Origin: a virus
Direction: 5' to 3' (one strand)
DNA length: 54,810 nt
Virus record (IMG/VR): IMGVR_UViG_3300047318_000266
Coordinates: 1-54,810 of that record
Positions 8,581 to 17,697 of this stretch are shown in pieces (the first letter of the stretch is position 1; each line of letters opens with the position of its first letter). Both the position numbers and the translations under genes were made by a program. The notes beneath the pieces are model-generated. The model saw only the letters and a program-made list of their open reading frames with translations. It was not told the DNA's origin and made no database searches.

Positions 8581-9111
8581 TTACGGAGTTGCGGTAATTG
8601 TGTCGTCGCCGAGGATGAGGATGACGCCGTCTTCGTCCGGTGTCGAACGGAGTGTTACGTTGGTGATGCGCTCGTTTTCGTTGTTGAACGAATACGACAG
8701 GTCCGTTTCCGAGTATGCTAGTGGCAACGTAAGCCAGAAATCCGGGTCCGTTTTATGCGCGAGTGGTTTGATAATGGCGATCTTAGCGGTATCCAGCAGA
8801 CTCACGCCTACTCCGGTCTTAAGCAGGACTTTCGATCCGCCTGTTCCGGTAACCACCTCTGCGCCCGCCATGATCTTCGGGATGACGTCGATCTCATATT
8901 CCGCGAACGGAACGGTGACGCTGACATTGCGGCCGGTAATGCGCTTATCGACGATGGTTTCGCCGGTCTGATCCGTCTTTTGCTCGCGATACGTAGTTTC
9001 CGTATTGAGTACAACGCCGCCGATCGTAGTCTCGAACGTAACCATTGTCCCGCCCGAACCGTACTCAACGATTGCCGGGCCGATCTCGATTTTGCTAAAG
9101 TCTTGAGCCAT
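8581..9111 (-). CDS. Major tail tube protein
   Basis: 176 aa. The beta-rich sequence and position right before the chaperones fit a tail tube subunit. It starts MAQDFSKIEIGPAIVEYGSG and contains VVLNTETTYREQKTDQTGE and RITGRNVSVTVPFAEYE. Hexameric rings of this protein stack into the tail tube. Terminators on both sides (8541-8562 and 9141-9172) suggest separately tuned expression for a high-copy protein. The ATG follows AGGGGGAAATAACGA. Confidence 0.88.
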   Translation of the reverse strand: MAQDFSKIEIGPAIVEYGSGGTMVTFETTIGGVVLNTETTYREQKTDQTGETIVDKRITGRNVSVTVPFAEYEIDVIPKIMAGAEVVTGTGGSKVLLKTGVGVSLLDTAKIAIIKPLAHKTDPDFWLTLPLAYSETDLSYSFNNENERITNVTLRSTPDEDGVILILGDDTITATP

Positions 9112-9140
9112 TCGTTATTTCCCCCTTTAATGTGCATAAC

Positions 9141-9172
9141 AAAAAGAGCCGCCCGATTACGGACAGCCCTCG
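9141..9172 (-). terminator. Probable intrinsic terminator before the tail tube gene
   Basis: The minus strand reads GAG-GGCT-GTCCG-TAAT-CGGGC-GG-CTC-TTTTTG: an interrupted stem (5 bp inner, 3 bp outer) and a run of five T. It is weaker than the site at 3206. Confidence 0.6.
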
Positions 9173-9188
9173 TATTTATAGCGATGTA

Positions 9189-9566
9189 TCAAAGTGATGT
9201 GGTTAGCGTAAAATTGACGGAGTATAGTGCGCGGCCGCCCTCGTCCGGACCGAGATACCACGGCGCTGATTGATCCGCCAGGCACTTAACCACGCGGGTA
9301 CTTCCGAGCATAAATTCCGCCTTACCGTGTAGCGCCGCAATCAGCGCATTACCTTTCACTTCCGCGTTCGCCGCCAGCTTGGCGCGTATGATGACCTGGA
9401 ACGACGGATACGCAACGGACGACCACTCGCGAGGTGGAGGTCCGCCGGTTATCCGCACGTATGCGCAATCGTCCGGGTTAGCCGCGATAAAGTCGTTGCC
9501 GACTACGATGATGCCCGGCATTGCAATCCGGACCGCTGCGTTGATATCCGCTAGAGTAAGCGACAT
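9189..9566 (-). CDS. Tail terminator / minor capsid protein
   Basis: 125 aa. The pattern MSLTLADINAAVRIAMPGIIVVGNDF at the start, then an SYPSFQVIIRA-like strand and a late FTLT strand, resembles the small minor capsid or tail terminator family of Gram-positive siphophages. These proteins cap the tail tube and join it to the head. It is the last of three connector genes between the major capsid and tail tube genes. Its ATG meets the stop of the upstream gene at 9566. Confidence 0.68.
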   Translation of the reverse strand: MSLTLADINAAVRIAMPGIIVVGNDFIAANPDDCAYVRITGGPPPREWSSVAYPSFQVIIRAKLAANAEVKGNALIAALHGKAEFMLGSTRVVKCLADQSAPWYLGPDEGGRALYSVNFTLTTSL

Positions 9567-9886
9567 TATACGTTCACCTCCGTTAGAATCGGCCGACCGC
9601 TCAGCATCCGTTTTACACCGATGGTTAATGGATCGTAGGTCACCGCGTCTCCTAATTCGTTGGTATACGTAAGTGTAGCGTCTAGGCCGATATCCGCGAG
9701 CTTATCGAAGTAAAACGTACCGACGCTGACGACTTCGGCTCCGTATTGATTGCGCACAAGCTTAACGCCTTCTTGAAAACGGCATTTCAGCGTATAAGGG
9801 ACGCCGGGTATCGGCGTATTATAGTCCGGATCGAAACCGCCCGCCGGCGTAATTGTGACCGTTTGTTTCAGCGGTATAAGCGCCAT
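9566..9886 (-). CDS. Head-tail joining protein (minor capsid type)
   Basis: 106 aa from the ATG at 9886, which forms a TAATG overlap with the upstream stop and has GGTGA 8 bases before it; an alternative GTG at 9901 lacks a ribosome site. The sequence is beta-rich (KQTVTITPAGGFDPDY, KCRFQEGVKLVRN, YDPLTIGVKRML) and resembles the small joining proteins that sit on the adaptor ring under the portal. Its place between two other connector genes supports this. Confidence 0.66.
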   Translation of the reverse strand: MALIPLKQTVTITPAGGFDPDYNTPIPGVPYTLKCRFQEGVKLVRNQYGAEVVSVGTFYFDKLADIGLDATLTYTNELGDAVTYDPLTIGVKRMLSGRPILTEVNV

Positions 9887-10272
9887 TACATCGTCACCCA
9901 CTTAACCGCGCGCTTGCTGAGCTTAACGCCGTTCGCCGCGCCAATCAGCGTATAAACGACGTCGGGGATTACCGCATCGAGCCCCGTTTTCACTCCGTCC
10001 TTAAACGTAAAATTAGCGACGCCAGTCAGTCCGAAGCTCGCTACGCCTTGCTGCTGCAGTGCATTCGTATCGTTAAACGCGATCGCCAGCGCGTTCGCAT
10101 ACTCGTAAACCGCCGCGTCCGGTATCGTATATTGAGCGTATTTGTCCGTCAGCGTCCGTCCTGCCACGTTAACTATCCGTAGTTTTTTGGCGTCGTCTGC
10201 GTCTGTCCAATCGTCAATACTGATACAGTTCGCGTTGATATACGTTGTTGCGTCATTTACCGTAATTGCCAC
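9886..10272 (-). CDS. Head-tail connector / adaptor protein
   Basis: 128 aa. The N-terminal half is helical with a DDAKKLRIVNVAGRTLTDKYAQY segment typical of gp6/gp15-type adaptors that dock on the portal. The C-terminal half (TGLDAVIPDVVYTLIG) is hydrophobic. It directly follows the capsid genes. The ribosome site GGAGG of this gene is inside a 7-bp hairpin at 10279-10302. Confidence 0.68.
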   Translation of the reverse strand: MAITVNDATTYINANCISIDDWTDADDAKKLRIVNVAGRTLTDKYAQYTIPDAAVYEYANALAIAFNDTNALQQQGVASFGLTGVANFTFKDGVKTGLDAVIPDVVYTLIGAANGVKLSKRAVKWVTM

Positions 10273-10278
10273 GTAAAC

Positions 10279-10302
10279 ACCTCCGTTTTATTTGGCGGAG
10301 GT
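10279..10302 (-). promoter_or_regulatory. Hairpin covering the connector ribosome site
   Basis: The minus strand reads ACCTCCG-CCAAATAAAA-CGGAGGT. The right arm is the GGAGG ribosome site of the next gene, and the left arm is the 3' end of the preceding gene. Passage of ribosomes over the left arm would open it, giving translational coupling (inference). Confidence 0.5.
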
Positions 10303-10521
10303 CTTACGCGGTTTAGGCGCGGGCTTGATGGCGGGAATTGCTTCCGCCGGTTCGTCCGCGACTGCTTGCGGTTCCTCCGTAATCCGTACGGCGTCAACTA
10401 ACGCGTCGAGTACGGCTATTACCGCCGGATCATCCGTATGATAAAGGCCCCCGCTAAATCTGCGGAAGCCTCCGTCTACGTAAAATCCGAGTTGCTGATA
10501 GCGCGATTCGTAAGTCGCCAT
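10288..10521 (-). CDS. Small hypothetical protein downstream of the major capsid gene
   Basis: 77 aa. I do not recognise a family with certainty. Residues 1-30 (YESRYQQLGFYVDGGFRRFSGG) look like a short folded domain; the rest is Pro/Ala/Lys-rich and probably disordered (KPAPKPRKTSAK). Similar short proteins follow capsid genes in other phages and may be minor head or decoration proteins (inference). The start ATG follows GGAGGTGTACG, 17 bases after the capsid stop. Confidence 0.7.
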   Translation of the reverse strand: MATYESRYQQLGFYVDGGFRRFSGGLYHTDDPAVIAVLDALVDAVRITEEPQAVADEPAEAIPAIKPAPKPRKTSAK

Positions 10522-10538
10522 CGTACACCTCCGTTATA

Positions 10539-11627
10539 TTACGACAAGCCTTTCAGGCGGCCGTGAGCTTTTTCTTGTTCGAGCATGAGCGTGTACTCGC
10601 CGACGATCTGGCCTTTCATCGAGTCACCGACAACACCGAGGTAAGTGTGGCCGAACTCACGGGTAGCCATCGGGTGGATTTTCAGACGGTTCATATCCGT
10701 CAGGAACAACTCGTCAGACGCAAGGTTTTGGTTAAGAACAATCTCGAACTCACCGAAGTCAGTTACGATCTTGTCTACGACTTGGCCGCGCGCATTCTCC
10801 CCGCGAGTCAATACGATCTTGTTCGCGTCAGTACCGGAAAGGGCAACCTTCTGCTTAGCGGCAACTTGAATCTTGTAATCACCGCCGGAAGCGAATCCGC
10901 CAGCGTCATAAACGGTCTGAGCCAGCGTATTGATTGCCGCCAAGGTTACCGCGCCGCCGACGTTGGTAACATTAGTCTGAATAAACTGACGGATACCCTT
11001 CATCTGACGGACCTGACCGTTTTCATACGAAACACCGTTAATCAGCGCTTTTTCCAACTGCAGCGCGAGCTCAAGCTGTTTCTTTTGCTTTTCGTACTCG
11101 TAGAGGTCATTTACGCCATGCTGCGCTACCGCCTGCGCTGTGCCAGAGATGTCAACGGAATCGGTGAAAATTTGCGTAAGGTTGGATTTCCGTACGCGAG
11201 CCTTATAGCGGGCGTCACGAGCAGCCGCGCCCTCAACGCCTTCGTCAAACAGGAACTCAACCTTCGCCCCGGAAGCAACCGCCGCAGCCGTAGTCGAAGC
11301 GTAGCCGCGCGTAACAGTCAGCGTTTTGGTTCCGGAGTTGATTGCGGACACGTACAGTAGCTCATCGACGATTTTGATTACGGAGCCTACGCGGAAAGGT
11401 GTTACATCCGCTACAACAACGTCCGTAGCGCCTACGAGTGCAGATGCGGTAGTTACGGTTTCGTCCGGGAACATTTCGTCTTCGAACCAAACGTGTTCAA
11501 CCGCTGTGATCGGCGTAGAGAATCCGATTGCGTTCAAGAGTGGCGTCTGATGCGGATTCAGCAGAAGCAGTTCGTCTACGATGGACTCGCGTTTACCTAC
11601 GATAGAAGCGTTATAAATTTTACCCAT
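10539..11627 (-). CDS. Major capsid protein (SU10-type, HK97 fold)
   Basis: 362 aa. The sequence fits the SU10/DUF5309 major head protein family: KRESIVDELLLLNPHQTPLLNAIG at the start, an inserted beta domain near residues 65-125 (TPFRVGSVIKIVDELLYVS), a long helix around 175-200 and a C-terminal RLKIHPMATREFGHTYLGVVGD. It forms the icosahedral shell. The scaffold gene lies upstream and the connector genes downstream, the usual order. There is no sign of a fused protease. Ribosome site AGGGGGAAATACACACA. Confidence 0.92.
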   Translation of the reverse strand: MGKIYNASIVGKRESIVDELLLLNPHQTPLLNAIGFSTPITAVEHVWFEDEMFPDETVTTASALVGATDVVVADVTPFRVGSVIKIVDELLYVSAINSGTKTLTVTRGYASTTAAAVASGAKVEFLFDEGVEGAAARDARYKARVRKSNLTQIFTDSVDISGTAQAVAQHGVNDLYEYEKQKKQLELALQLEKALINGVSYENGQVRQMKGIRQFIQTNVTNVGGAVTLAAINTLAQTVYDAGGFASGGDYKIQVAAKQKVALSGTDANKIVLTRGENARGQVVDKIVTDFGEFEIVLNQNLASDELFLTDMNRLKIHPMATREFGHTYLGVVGDSMKGQIVGEYTLMLEQEKAHGRLKGLS

Positions 11628-11639
11628 TGTGTGTATTTC

Positions 11640-11715
11640 CCCCTGTAAATTGAGTGCTACGGATAAATCCGCGCAATAAAATAAGCCGCCAATTTCCCAC
11701 GACTTTATTTCCGTT
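11640..11715 (-). other. Scaffold-capsid intergenic stretch with weak terminator-like hairpin
   Basis: The minus strand holds AAGTCG-11 bases-CGGCTT followed by ATTTTATT, then a second small stem CGGAT-TT-ATCCG. The structure is weak but could attenuate read-through between scaffold and capsid genes. Confidence 0.35.
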
Positions 11716-11721
11716 ATTCAG

Positions 11722-12426
11722 TTACTTAGTCAGTTCGTCCTTAAGCGCCGCGTAAGCCATGCGGTCCTCAATGCGCCCGGTCTTGCGCGCCTTGTCTGCG
11801 GCTTCTTTGAGCAGCTGTTCCTTCGTCTTATCCGGCGGGTCGGCCTTACCGCCACTTGCGCCGCCCAACGTTTTAGCCTGCGTTTTCTCAACGAGATAGC
11901 CGTGTGCGGCAACTAACGCCTCGACCGCTTCCTTCACGCCGACCGCGTTACCTTCGTCATCAACCGTTACCCCGCTTAAGTCCGCCAGTTTAACCGCAGC
12001 CGCTAAACGGTCAGCTGGCACATTAGCCTCGCGTGCCAGTGTGCGGAATTCAGCGTTAATAATGCGTTGATTAGCGGCTGTCTCGCGTGCTGTGCTGCGG
12101 TCTTCCGCTTCCTGCGCCTTCTTAAGCGCTTCGGCCTTCTCCGCTTCCAGACGCTCGGTATCGGACAGTTTCGCTTTCTCGCGGTCAGCCTCCGCTTGTT
12201 CAAGTGCAGTCAGCTTCGTTTTGATATCGTCATAATCTTCGCGGCCTTTACGGTCACGCGCTAGGCGTTCGGCAACAATGCGGTCTAGATCCGCTTGGCT
12301 GAACGTCTTATCGGGCGCGGGCGGCGTTGGGTCTGGCTTCGGATCAGCCGGATCGGGGTCGCCTTCCGCAAATAGCTGCAGATTCATCGGATATCTACTT
12401 ACGTGCTCATCAATTACGTTAGTCAT
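11722..12426 (-). CDS. Scaffolding protein
   Basis: 234 aa. It contains the MNLQLFAEGD motif at residue 14 that is typical of Gram-positive phage scaffolds, then a Pro-rich linker, then a long charged coiled coil (residues about 45-125) and a C-terminal basic helical region (EQLLKEAADKARKTGRIEDR). Scaffolds guide procapsid assembly and are removed before packaging. It lies immediately upstream of the major capsid gene. The ATG follows GGAGGAGACACT. Confidence 0.88.
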   Translation of the reverse strand: MTNVIDEHVSRYPMNLQLFAEGDPDPADPKPDPTPPAPDKTFSQADLDRIVAERLARDRKGREDYDDIKTKLTALEQAEADREKAKLSDTERLEAEKAEALKKAQEAEDRSTARETAANQRIINAEFRTLAREANVPADRLAAAVKLADLSGVTVDDEGNAVGVKEAVEALVAAHGYLVEKTQAKTLGGASGGKADPPDKTKEQLLKEAADKARKTGRIEDRMAYAALKDELTK

Positions 12427-12511
12427 AGTGTCTCCTCCGGTTAAGGTCCGTCGACCATCGGTTGTCTGACCGTAAAGTTTATCGCGTCAATTCACGTCTG
12501 GACGCGGAGCC

Positions 12512-13351
12512 TTATTGCTCCAGTAGTTTCGGATCGCGTATCGCCGTTACCAAATGTTTACAGCATGGGTGGAAGATTTCGTTACGCGGTAAATCGCCAA
12601 TGAACCGGTATTCCCCCGGCGCATCCTGCGTTAACTTAACGATCATTCCTTCATACCCCCGACACTTATCAATCGCATTGTGCCGCGAGATCACGCCATA
12701 ATAAGCACCGCGTCCCACAGCTTCGTTTATCGTAGACTCGCGTTGGGTCGCCGCCATCTTTGTCCGCGTCAGCATCTTTACGTAATTTTCAGGTGACCAG
12801 CGGCGGCCTGCGCTATCAATAATTCCGGTGTCAATCGCGCTACCTAGCGTTTTCTTCATGCGCGCCAGAATATCAGTATTAAGCGTCCGGTTGCCGTTAA
12901 CTCCACGCGTAAGATTAGCACGCATTGAATCGGCGGTCGCTTGGCGTACGGCTGTCTTTACACGGCGGTCTACGTTTTGTGTGACGGCCAAAAGGTCCGC
13001 CTGTGTATCCGCTACCGCCGACGCCACAAATTCGCGGTTAATCCGGTTAAACTTAACGATCTTTTCCGCTGCGGGCAGCGTATCCGCAGCGCCAAGCGCT
13101 ACGATGGTCCGCGCGATTCCGTCCGTCGCAGCCTTCGGGATGTGGCGCTCAACCCAGGTAGCGGACTCGTCGTTTAGAGAACGCAAAGTAGCCGCAACTT
13201 CGGCGAGTGCGGCGCGTGAGTTAGCGCGGGACATTGCGGTTAAATCTAAGCGTAGGAGCCCCGCGCTTATAGAGAGCATCGCGTTTTTATACGCGCGGAC
13301 GAGTATCTCGATATCGTAGTCGTAGATGGGCTCCGGGATGACTGGTATCAT
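12512..13351 (-). CDS. Minor capsid protein (MuF / Minor_capsid_2-like)
   Basis: 279 aa. Its C-terminal half matches phage minor head proteins: NYVKMLTRTKMAATQRESTINEA near residue 190, then CRGYEGMIVKLT and FHPCCKHLVTAI, with the conserved C/H cluster near 255-270. The N-terminal half is helical. Such proteins sit inside the head near the portal. It follows the portal gene, with an HNH gene inserted between them; the overlap with that HNH stop is four bases. Confidence 0.82.
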   Translation of the reverse strand: MIPVIPEPIYDYDIEILVRAYKNAMLSISAGLLRLDLTAMSRANSRAALAEVAATLRSLNDESATWVERHIPKAATDGIARTIVALGAADTLPAAEKIVKFNRINREFVASAVADTQADLLAVTQNVDRRVKTAVRQATADSMRANLTRGVNGNRTLNTDILARMKKTLGSAIDTGIIDSAGRRWSPENYVKMLTRTKMAATQRESTINEAVGRGAYYGVISRHNAIDKCRGYEGMIVKLTQDAPGEYRFIGDLPRNEIFHPCCKHLVTAIRDPKLLEQ

Positions 13352-14256
13352 GCCGCTACCACCTCACGTGCGAATTCCTCAAACTGCCCTGCGTTTGTGT
13401 TGCGGTATCCGTATGTCATGTGAAAGGTGCCATGACAACCTTCACACAGAGTGACTCCGTTATCCAAGGACGTACGAACTTCTGGATTGTCCGCATAGTT
13501 TCGAATGTGGTGCGCGTTGATCTTTCCGCCCCGCTCTCCGCAGCATTGACATGTGTAGTCGTCGCGCTCATACACCGCTGACCTCCACGCCGTATACTCC
13601 GGATAGTGACGCTTAGTAATACGCTCCTCATCTGTGATGTTGGGGTCTCGAAGCGCCTCGCTTATTTTGGAGCCTCGGCAATTCCAACAGTCTTTACCCC
13701 GTAAGAAATTGTTAAGAGTAATGTGAGACTCATGCCCGCAGGAGCACAGATACCTCAAGGGAGTAACTGAGTTCTTGAACGGCTCCAACGAGAGGAGTGT
13801 TTTTCCCGATTCAGCGAAGAGCCTCGATACCTCCGCAATAGTATACTTCCTGCGTGAGGCGGCAACCTTAAGCGTGCGACAGTTTTGACACCTATGCCCT
13901 GCGTGAAACTTGTACCACGTCATGCTCGCAATCTCTCCACAGACACACCGGTATTTAAGCTTCTCTGTCGAAGCAGGTACAAAAGTATCAAGTAGTTCGC
14001 ACCCCTGCTCCCGATAATAGTCGGATACAAAGTTTGCAGTATAAACTTGCTTGGCGGCGCTCAGCTTATTTCTGCCACACTCTTTGCAGTTACGCCCTTT
14101 TCTAGCGTTCTTTAGACTCATCAAAGATTCTTGTCCGCAGGTACAAATGTAACGCATAGGGGTCTCAGAGCTTACGTAGCTTTCGTCTATCAAGGTAAAC
14201 CCACGCACGTTCTCGAAATAATGCTTAGCGTCTGCGTATGTTAAACTAGCGCCCAT
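13348..14256 (-). CDS. HNH homing endonuclease with three zinc-ribbon repeats
   Basis: 302 aa from the ATG at 14256, six bases after GAGGAGG. Residues 1-195 contain three similar units, each a CxC...CxxC ribbon (YICTCGQES...NCKECG, YRCVCGEIA...RCQNC, YLCSCGHES...DCWNCRG), which are likely DNA-binding modules. The nuclease domain follows: CQCCGERGG, NAHHIRNY and CEGCHGTFH. It is inserted between portal and minor capsid genes, the usual place for phage free-standing endonucleases. A terminator lies just upstream, so it may use read-through or its own promoter. Confidence 0.9.
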   Translation of the reverse strand: MGASLTYADAKHYFENVRGFTLIDESYVSSETPMRYICTCGQESLMSLKNARKGRNCKECGRNKLSAAKQVYTANFVSDYYREQGCELLDTFVPASTEKLKYRCVCGEIASMTWYKFHAGHRCQNCRTLKVAASRRKYTIAEVSRLFAESGKTLLSLEPFKNSVTPLRYLCSCGHESHITLNNFLRGKDCWNCRGSKISEALRDPNITDEERITKRHYPEYTAWRSAVYERDDYTCQCCGERGGKINAHHIRNYADNPEVRTSLDNGVTLCEGCHGTFHMTYGYRNTNAGQFEEFAREVVAA

Positions 14257-14274
14257 GAGCAGCCTCCTCAATTG

Positions 14275-14304
14275 AAAAGACCGCCCTTTGTTTCTCAGGC
14301 GGCC
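14275..14304 (-). terminator. Intrinsic terminator overlapping the portal stop
   Basis: The minus strand reads GGCCGCCT-10 bases-GGGCGGTC followed by TTTTC. The left arm lies within the last codons of the portal gene. It separates portal from the HNH gene and the rest of the head genes and may have come with the HNH insertion. Confidence 0.7.
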
Positions 14305-15848
14305 GGGTCATTAAATATAGTCGAGTCAACAACGCCACTAACTCGCGTCTCGTCCTCGTCAATTTGCGTTATAATCTGCGCTGCCTGTGCGTCGCTGATT
14401 GCGTCCATGCGTTTGATCGCGGTTGCGACATCGAGCGTAGCCTTTCCGCCTGTACGGATGTTCATCGTTTCGGCCTCTGCCTTCGCGTCCTTCGGAAGTC
14501 CATCGCGCCATTCGATCGTCGGGTAAACGGGTTCGTACGGAATGAATCCAGCCACGCCATCATTCGCGAAGTTTTCGAGTTGCATCGCCGTCCAGATAGC
14601 GTCGCGGATAGCGCGGTCCATGTGTGCGCGAATACGCTCGACTTTCTTGAGGATCGGCATCATCCGCATACCTATGGAAGCGCCGTCCGTATGGGACGTC
14701 CCTGTTCCGCCCTTATCCGCTGTGATGGTTGTGCCAAACAGCCATTGCGGAGTTTCGGCCATCAAGAATACTAGCCCTAACAGATAGTCTAGTTCCTTAA
14801 ATGCGCCCTCAAGCTGCGAGTTCCACACCATGTATCCAGGAATTGCATCCTCTTTGTCTATAGGGATGTACTTGCCTCCGAATCGCATTGTCTGATCCCC
14901 ATCGATGTCTGGACCGTAAGCCGTAGGGTCCGAATGTCTAAAAAGGATATAATCAACCTGGACTAACCGGTCATTAATCGCAGCCAGAACGCTCTCCATT
15001 TTCGTTACTGCGCTCTCCCCGCGCCAGGAGTCATCCGTCGTTTTATATGGCGCGTGATGTACGAGTAACTGCGGTGTTCCCGTCTCAGTAACGTCGTCCT
15101 CGCGCCCTGTAGCGACTGCATCTCCGATTGTATACGTGGATATAGGAACGCCCCAATCCGCGTTAACACCCTTATCGTGTAGTTCATAGCGTTCGTACAC
15201 GATGTACCCAGGTACATGGCGCTCAACTACGAGATAAGGAACGTATGATACCGGATTTCCGGTTATCCAGCGTACAATTTTTCCGCCGGGTTCCTCAACC
15301 CAATCGATCCAAGCGATGTTAATCGCCTTAAACTTCTTGCGTGATCCCGTAGAAAGCTCCGGAAATACAAGATTGGCCGGGACGTTTTCGATAATTGGCT
15401 CAGGGGGCGCAACTGGCGCAGATAGTCCAAGCTCCTCCGTCTCAGAAAAGTCTGCTCTCTGTGCGTAGTAGGACTTGAACCATGCATCCCCACGATAGCC
15501 CGCGCCGATGGTTGCTTCGTAGATCAAACGGTTAACGTCATTCTCCTCAATGATAGAGTCAAGACGTTCCTGCTCGCGCGAGTCTTTACCCTTGCCGCTG
15601 TCATACGTCGGTGGCTCGCCAATAAGTAAGTCGGCCGGCTTCGTCATGAGAACGTCAACCACGTTAACCGCAATGAACAACGTCTTAAGCTGCGGGGCAA
15701 ATGGCGTATCCTTTAAGAGCGATGAGGCCCGGTCGTATATCTCTGCGTGGCGTCCTTCGTAAATACGGCGTCCGCGCTTGTATTCAGCCAGCCTCGGGAT
15801 GTCCCTTTCCGGTGGAAACTGCTCGCCGGTATAGAATAACTTAGTCAA
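14295..15848 (-). CDS. Portal protein (SPP1 gp6-type)
   Basis: 517 aa, a normal portal length. Recognisable parts are AEYKRGRRIYEGRHAEIYDRA, FIAVNVVDVLMTKPADLLIGEPP near residue 65, GAGYRGDAWFKSYYA near 115, and a long C-terminal helical part with MVWNSQLEGAFKELDYLLG near 345. Twelve copies form the ring through which DNA enters the head; it contacts the terminase and the head completion proteins. Translation starts at TTG at 15848, seven bases after AAGGAGG. It directly follows terL. Confidence 0.92.
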   Translation of the reverse strand: MTKLFYTGEQFPPERDIPRLAEYKRGRRIYEGRHAEIYDRASSLLKDTPFAPQLKTLFIAVNVVDVLMTKPADLLIGEPPTYDSGKGKDSREQERLDSIIEENDVNRLIYEATIGAGYRGDAWFKSYYAQRADFSETEELGLSAPVAPPEPIIENVPANLVFPELSTGSRKKFKAINIAWIDWVEEPGGKIVRWITGNPVSYVPYLVVERHVPGYIVYERYELHDKGVNADWGVPISTYTIGDAVATGREDDVTETGTPQLLVHHAPYKTTDDSWRGESAVTKMESVLAAINDRLVQVDYILFRHSDPTAYGPDIDGDQTMRFGGKYIPIDKEDAIPGYMVWNSQLEGAFKELDYLLGLVFLMAETPQWLFGTTITADKGGTGTSHTDGASIGMRMMPILKKVERIRAHMDRAIRDAIWTAMQLENFANDGVAGFIPYEPVYPTIEWRDGLPKDAKAEAETMNIRTGGKATLDVATAIKRMDAISDAQAAQIITQIDEDETRVSGVVDSTIFNDPAA

Positions 15849-15865
15849 CTAACGTCCTCCTTTCG

Positions 15866-17647
15866 CTACATCCATGCTGGTTTATTTCGAAGCTTCTTTC
15901 CGCTTGTCTTCGCGATGCTTACGGCCATTTCGAGCGCATCCGGTAAGTCGTCGTGAGTGCCGGACGGGTACATTTCGAATTGTTCGAGTAATAGCGCGTG
16001 CTTGCGGCTGAACTGTATCTCTCCGCTTTCGATCGCCGGCATCATCGCTTCTATACGCAGCCCCTTGCGCGACCTCTGGTGAATCTCCTTAACGCGCGTA
16101 TGCGACGGATAGCCTGCCGCCTTTAACGCGTCCTTAAGCTGCATAACGAAGAACTCCTGCGCCGCCTGCGCTTCGGCCGCGATTGCATTCGGTTGATAAC
16201 GCAGCGCCTTCTCGACGATTACACGCAAAAAAGCGTCCGGCTTTATTCGTTCGGCGAACGCATCGATAACGTATTTTGTTCCGGTCTTTTTGTGGCGTGC
16301 GATAACGGCGATCGCCGAGTAGTCGCCACGCGTCTTACCCATCGCGAAGTCGACGCCCGTGTATACGTCAAACTCAGCGTCAGCCGGACGCGGATATTTC
16401 GACAGCGACTCTTTTAGATGACCGCCGTCCCAGTACGTAAATGACTCCGGGTTGAAGATCATCGATTCCTCGTCGATCGGGTTATTCATATACTCCGTAT
16501 TGAACGCTTTACTACCGTTATCCCACTTCCACGTCATCAGCTTCCATACCGGCTGTGCTTCCGGCCACAGTACGACGCAGCCGCGATCCATTTCCGCGCG
16601 GTTCAATTCGTACAAGGCCAGCGCTTCCTTGACGCGATCCTCTTTCGGTCGATCCGGGTCTTTGTATACGAGTCGACACGCTTCCCATAAGTCCATGCGT
16701 TCCGGCCATTCGATAACCGCGCGATAAACGCGGCTCTTGAAGTCCGACCGGTTGTACAGCACGTCAACGAGTAAAGCTTCGTGATGGACCGTTGTCCCCA
16801 TGTAAACGAAGGCTGTCTTTTTCCCGCGTGGGTCTCCGAGTGGTACAACCGTCTGCGCGAACCAGTCTTTAAGCTTGCGCCGCAGTTCCGGAGTGGCCGC
16901 GTTACTCTTTATATCTTCGAGGTCATCGCAGATAATAAGGTCCGGCCGCACACCGTTCCAGTTACGTCCGCGTAGCGCCTGGCCGGTTGATGCCGCTTCG
17001 ACTTTCGTGAGTAACTTCTTCGTTCCGTCTTCGCGCGGTTCCCATGCGATAAACTCCGACGAATTATCCTTCGGATTCTCCTGCTGCTTCACGCTCATCA
17101 ACGGACCGAAGTCCGCCCGTAGCTTTGCGTTCCCTTTAAGCTGCAGCGATATCCAATCGAGGTTAGCGCTAGATACCGCCGGCGTCTCCGATATGATAAT
17201 CTCGTATTTGCGCTTGCGGTACACGATCTCGCGTATCGGGAACGCCTTCGATAAATACGTTGATTTAGCGTGAGAACGCGGCGCTGCTTCGGCGACCTTA
17301 TCGTTTGTGTGTACGTTGCTTACATCGTCCATTAGCGCGGCGATTTCACGGTGAAACTCCGGAGCTTCCGATATGTCTACGATATCGAATCCGTCCCAAT
17401 TACCGTCATTGCCGGGATTGCGCGCTTCCGAGAAGTATTCGATGGAAAATTCGAGTAGCGACGTCTCACAGCGCTGTATCCGTTCTAAGCGCTCAAGCTC
17501 CGCCATTTGTGCGTCTGCTTCGCGCAAGTCTTCCGCTGAAAGAGACGCGATATCTACGCTGGATAGTGCGCTCCTGAGTCCGTCTAAGCTGCGTATATGT
17601 TCGTCGCGTTCAGCCCGCGCGACCCATTTACCGTCGATCCATGCGAT
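15866..17647 (-). CDS. terL: Terminase large subunit, probable ATC start
   Basis: ATPase plus nuclease that cuts concatemers and pumps DNA into the head. Using the ATC at 17647 the protein is 593 aa. Walker A is EAAPRSHAKST near residue 125, Walker B LIICDDLED near 225. The RNase H-like nuclease has GVDFAMGKTRGDYSA near 440 and HDDLPDALEMA near 575. No ATG, GTG or TTG gives a good start: the first TTG (17527) lacks a ribosome site and would drop 40 coding-like residues (AWIDGKWVARAERDEH). Instead GGAAGGGAGG at 17656-17665 is followed after eight bases by ATC GCA TGG in frame. An ATG at 17642 is out of frame and stops after four codons. Confidence 0.93.
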   Translation of the reverse strand: MAWIDGKWVARAERDEHIRSLDGLRSALSSVDIASLSAEDLREADAQMAELERLERIQRCETSLLEFSIEYFSEARNPGNDGNWDGFDIVDISEAPEFHREIAALMDDVSNVHTNDKVAEAAPRSHAKSTYLSKAFPIREIVYRKRKYEIIISETPAVSSANLDWISLQLKGNAKLRADFGPLMSVKQQENPKDNSSEFIAWEPREDGTKKLLTKVEAASTGQALRGRNWNGVRPDLIICDDLEDIKSNAATPELRRKLKDWFAQTVVPLGDPRGKKTAFVYMGTTVHHEALLVDVLYNRSDFKSRVYRAVIEWPERMDLWEACRLVYKDPDRPKEDRVKEALALYELNRAEMDRGCVVLWPEAQPVWKLMTWKWDNGSKAFNTEYMNNPIDEESMIFNPESFTYWDGGHLKESLSKYPRPADAEFDVYTGVDFAMGKTRGDYSAIAVIARHKKTGTKYVIDAFAERIKPDAFLRVIVEKALRYQPNAIAAEAQAAQEFFVMQLKDALKAAGYPSHTRVKEIHQRSRKGLRIEAMMPAIESGEIQFSRKHALLLEQFEMYPSGTHDDLPDALEMAVSIAKTSGKKLRNKPAWM

Positions 17648-17697
17648 AGATATCGCCTCCCTTCCGTTTAAGCGCGGAATGACTGCGCTTTGAGTTA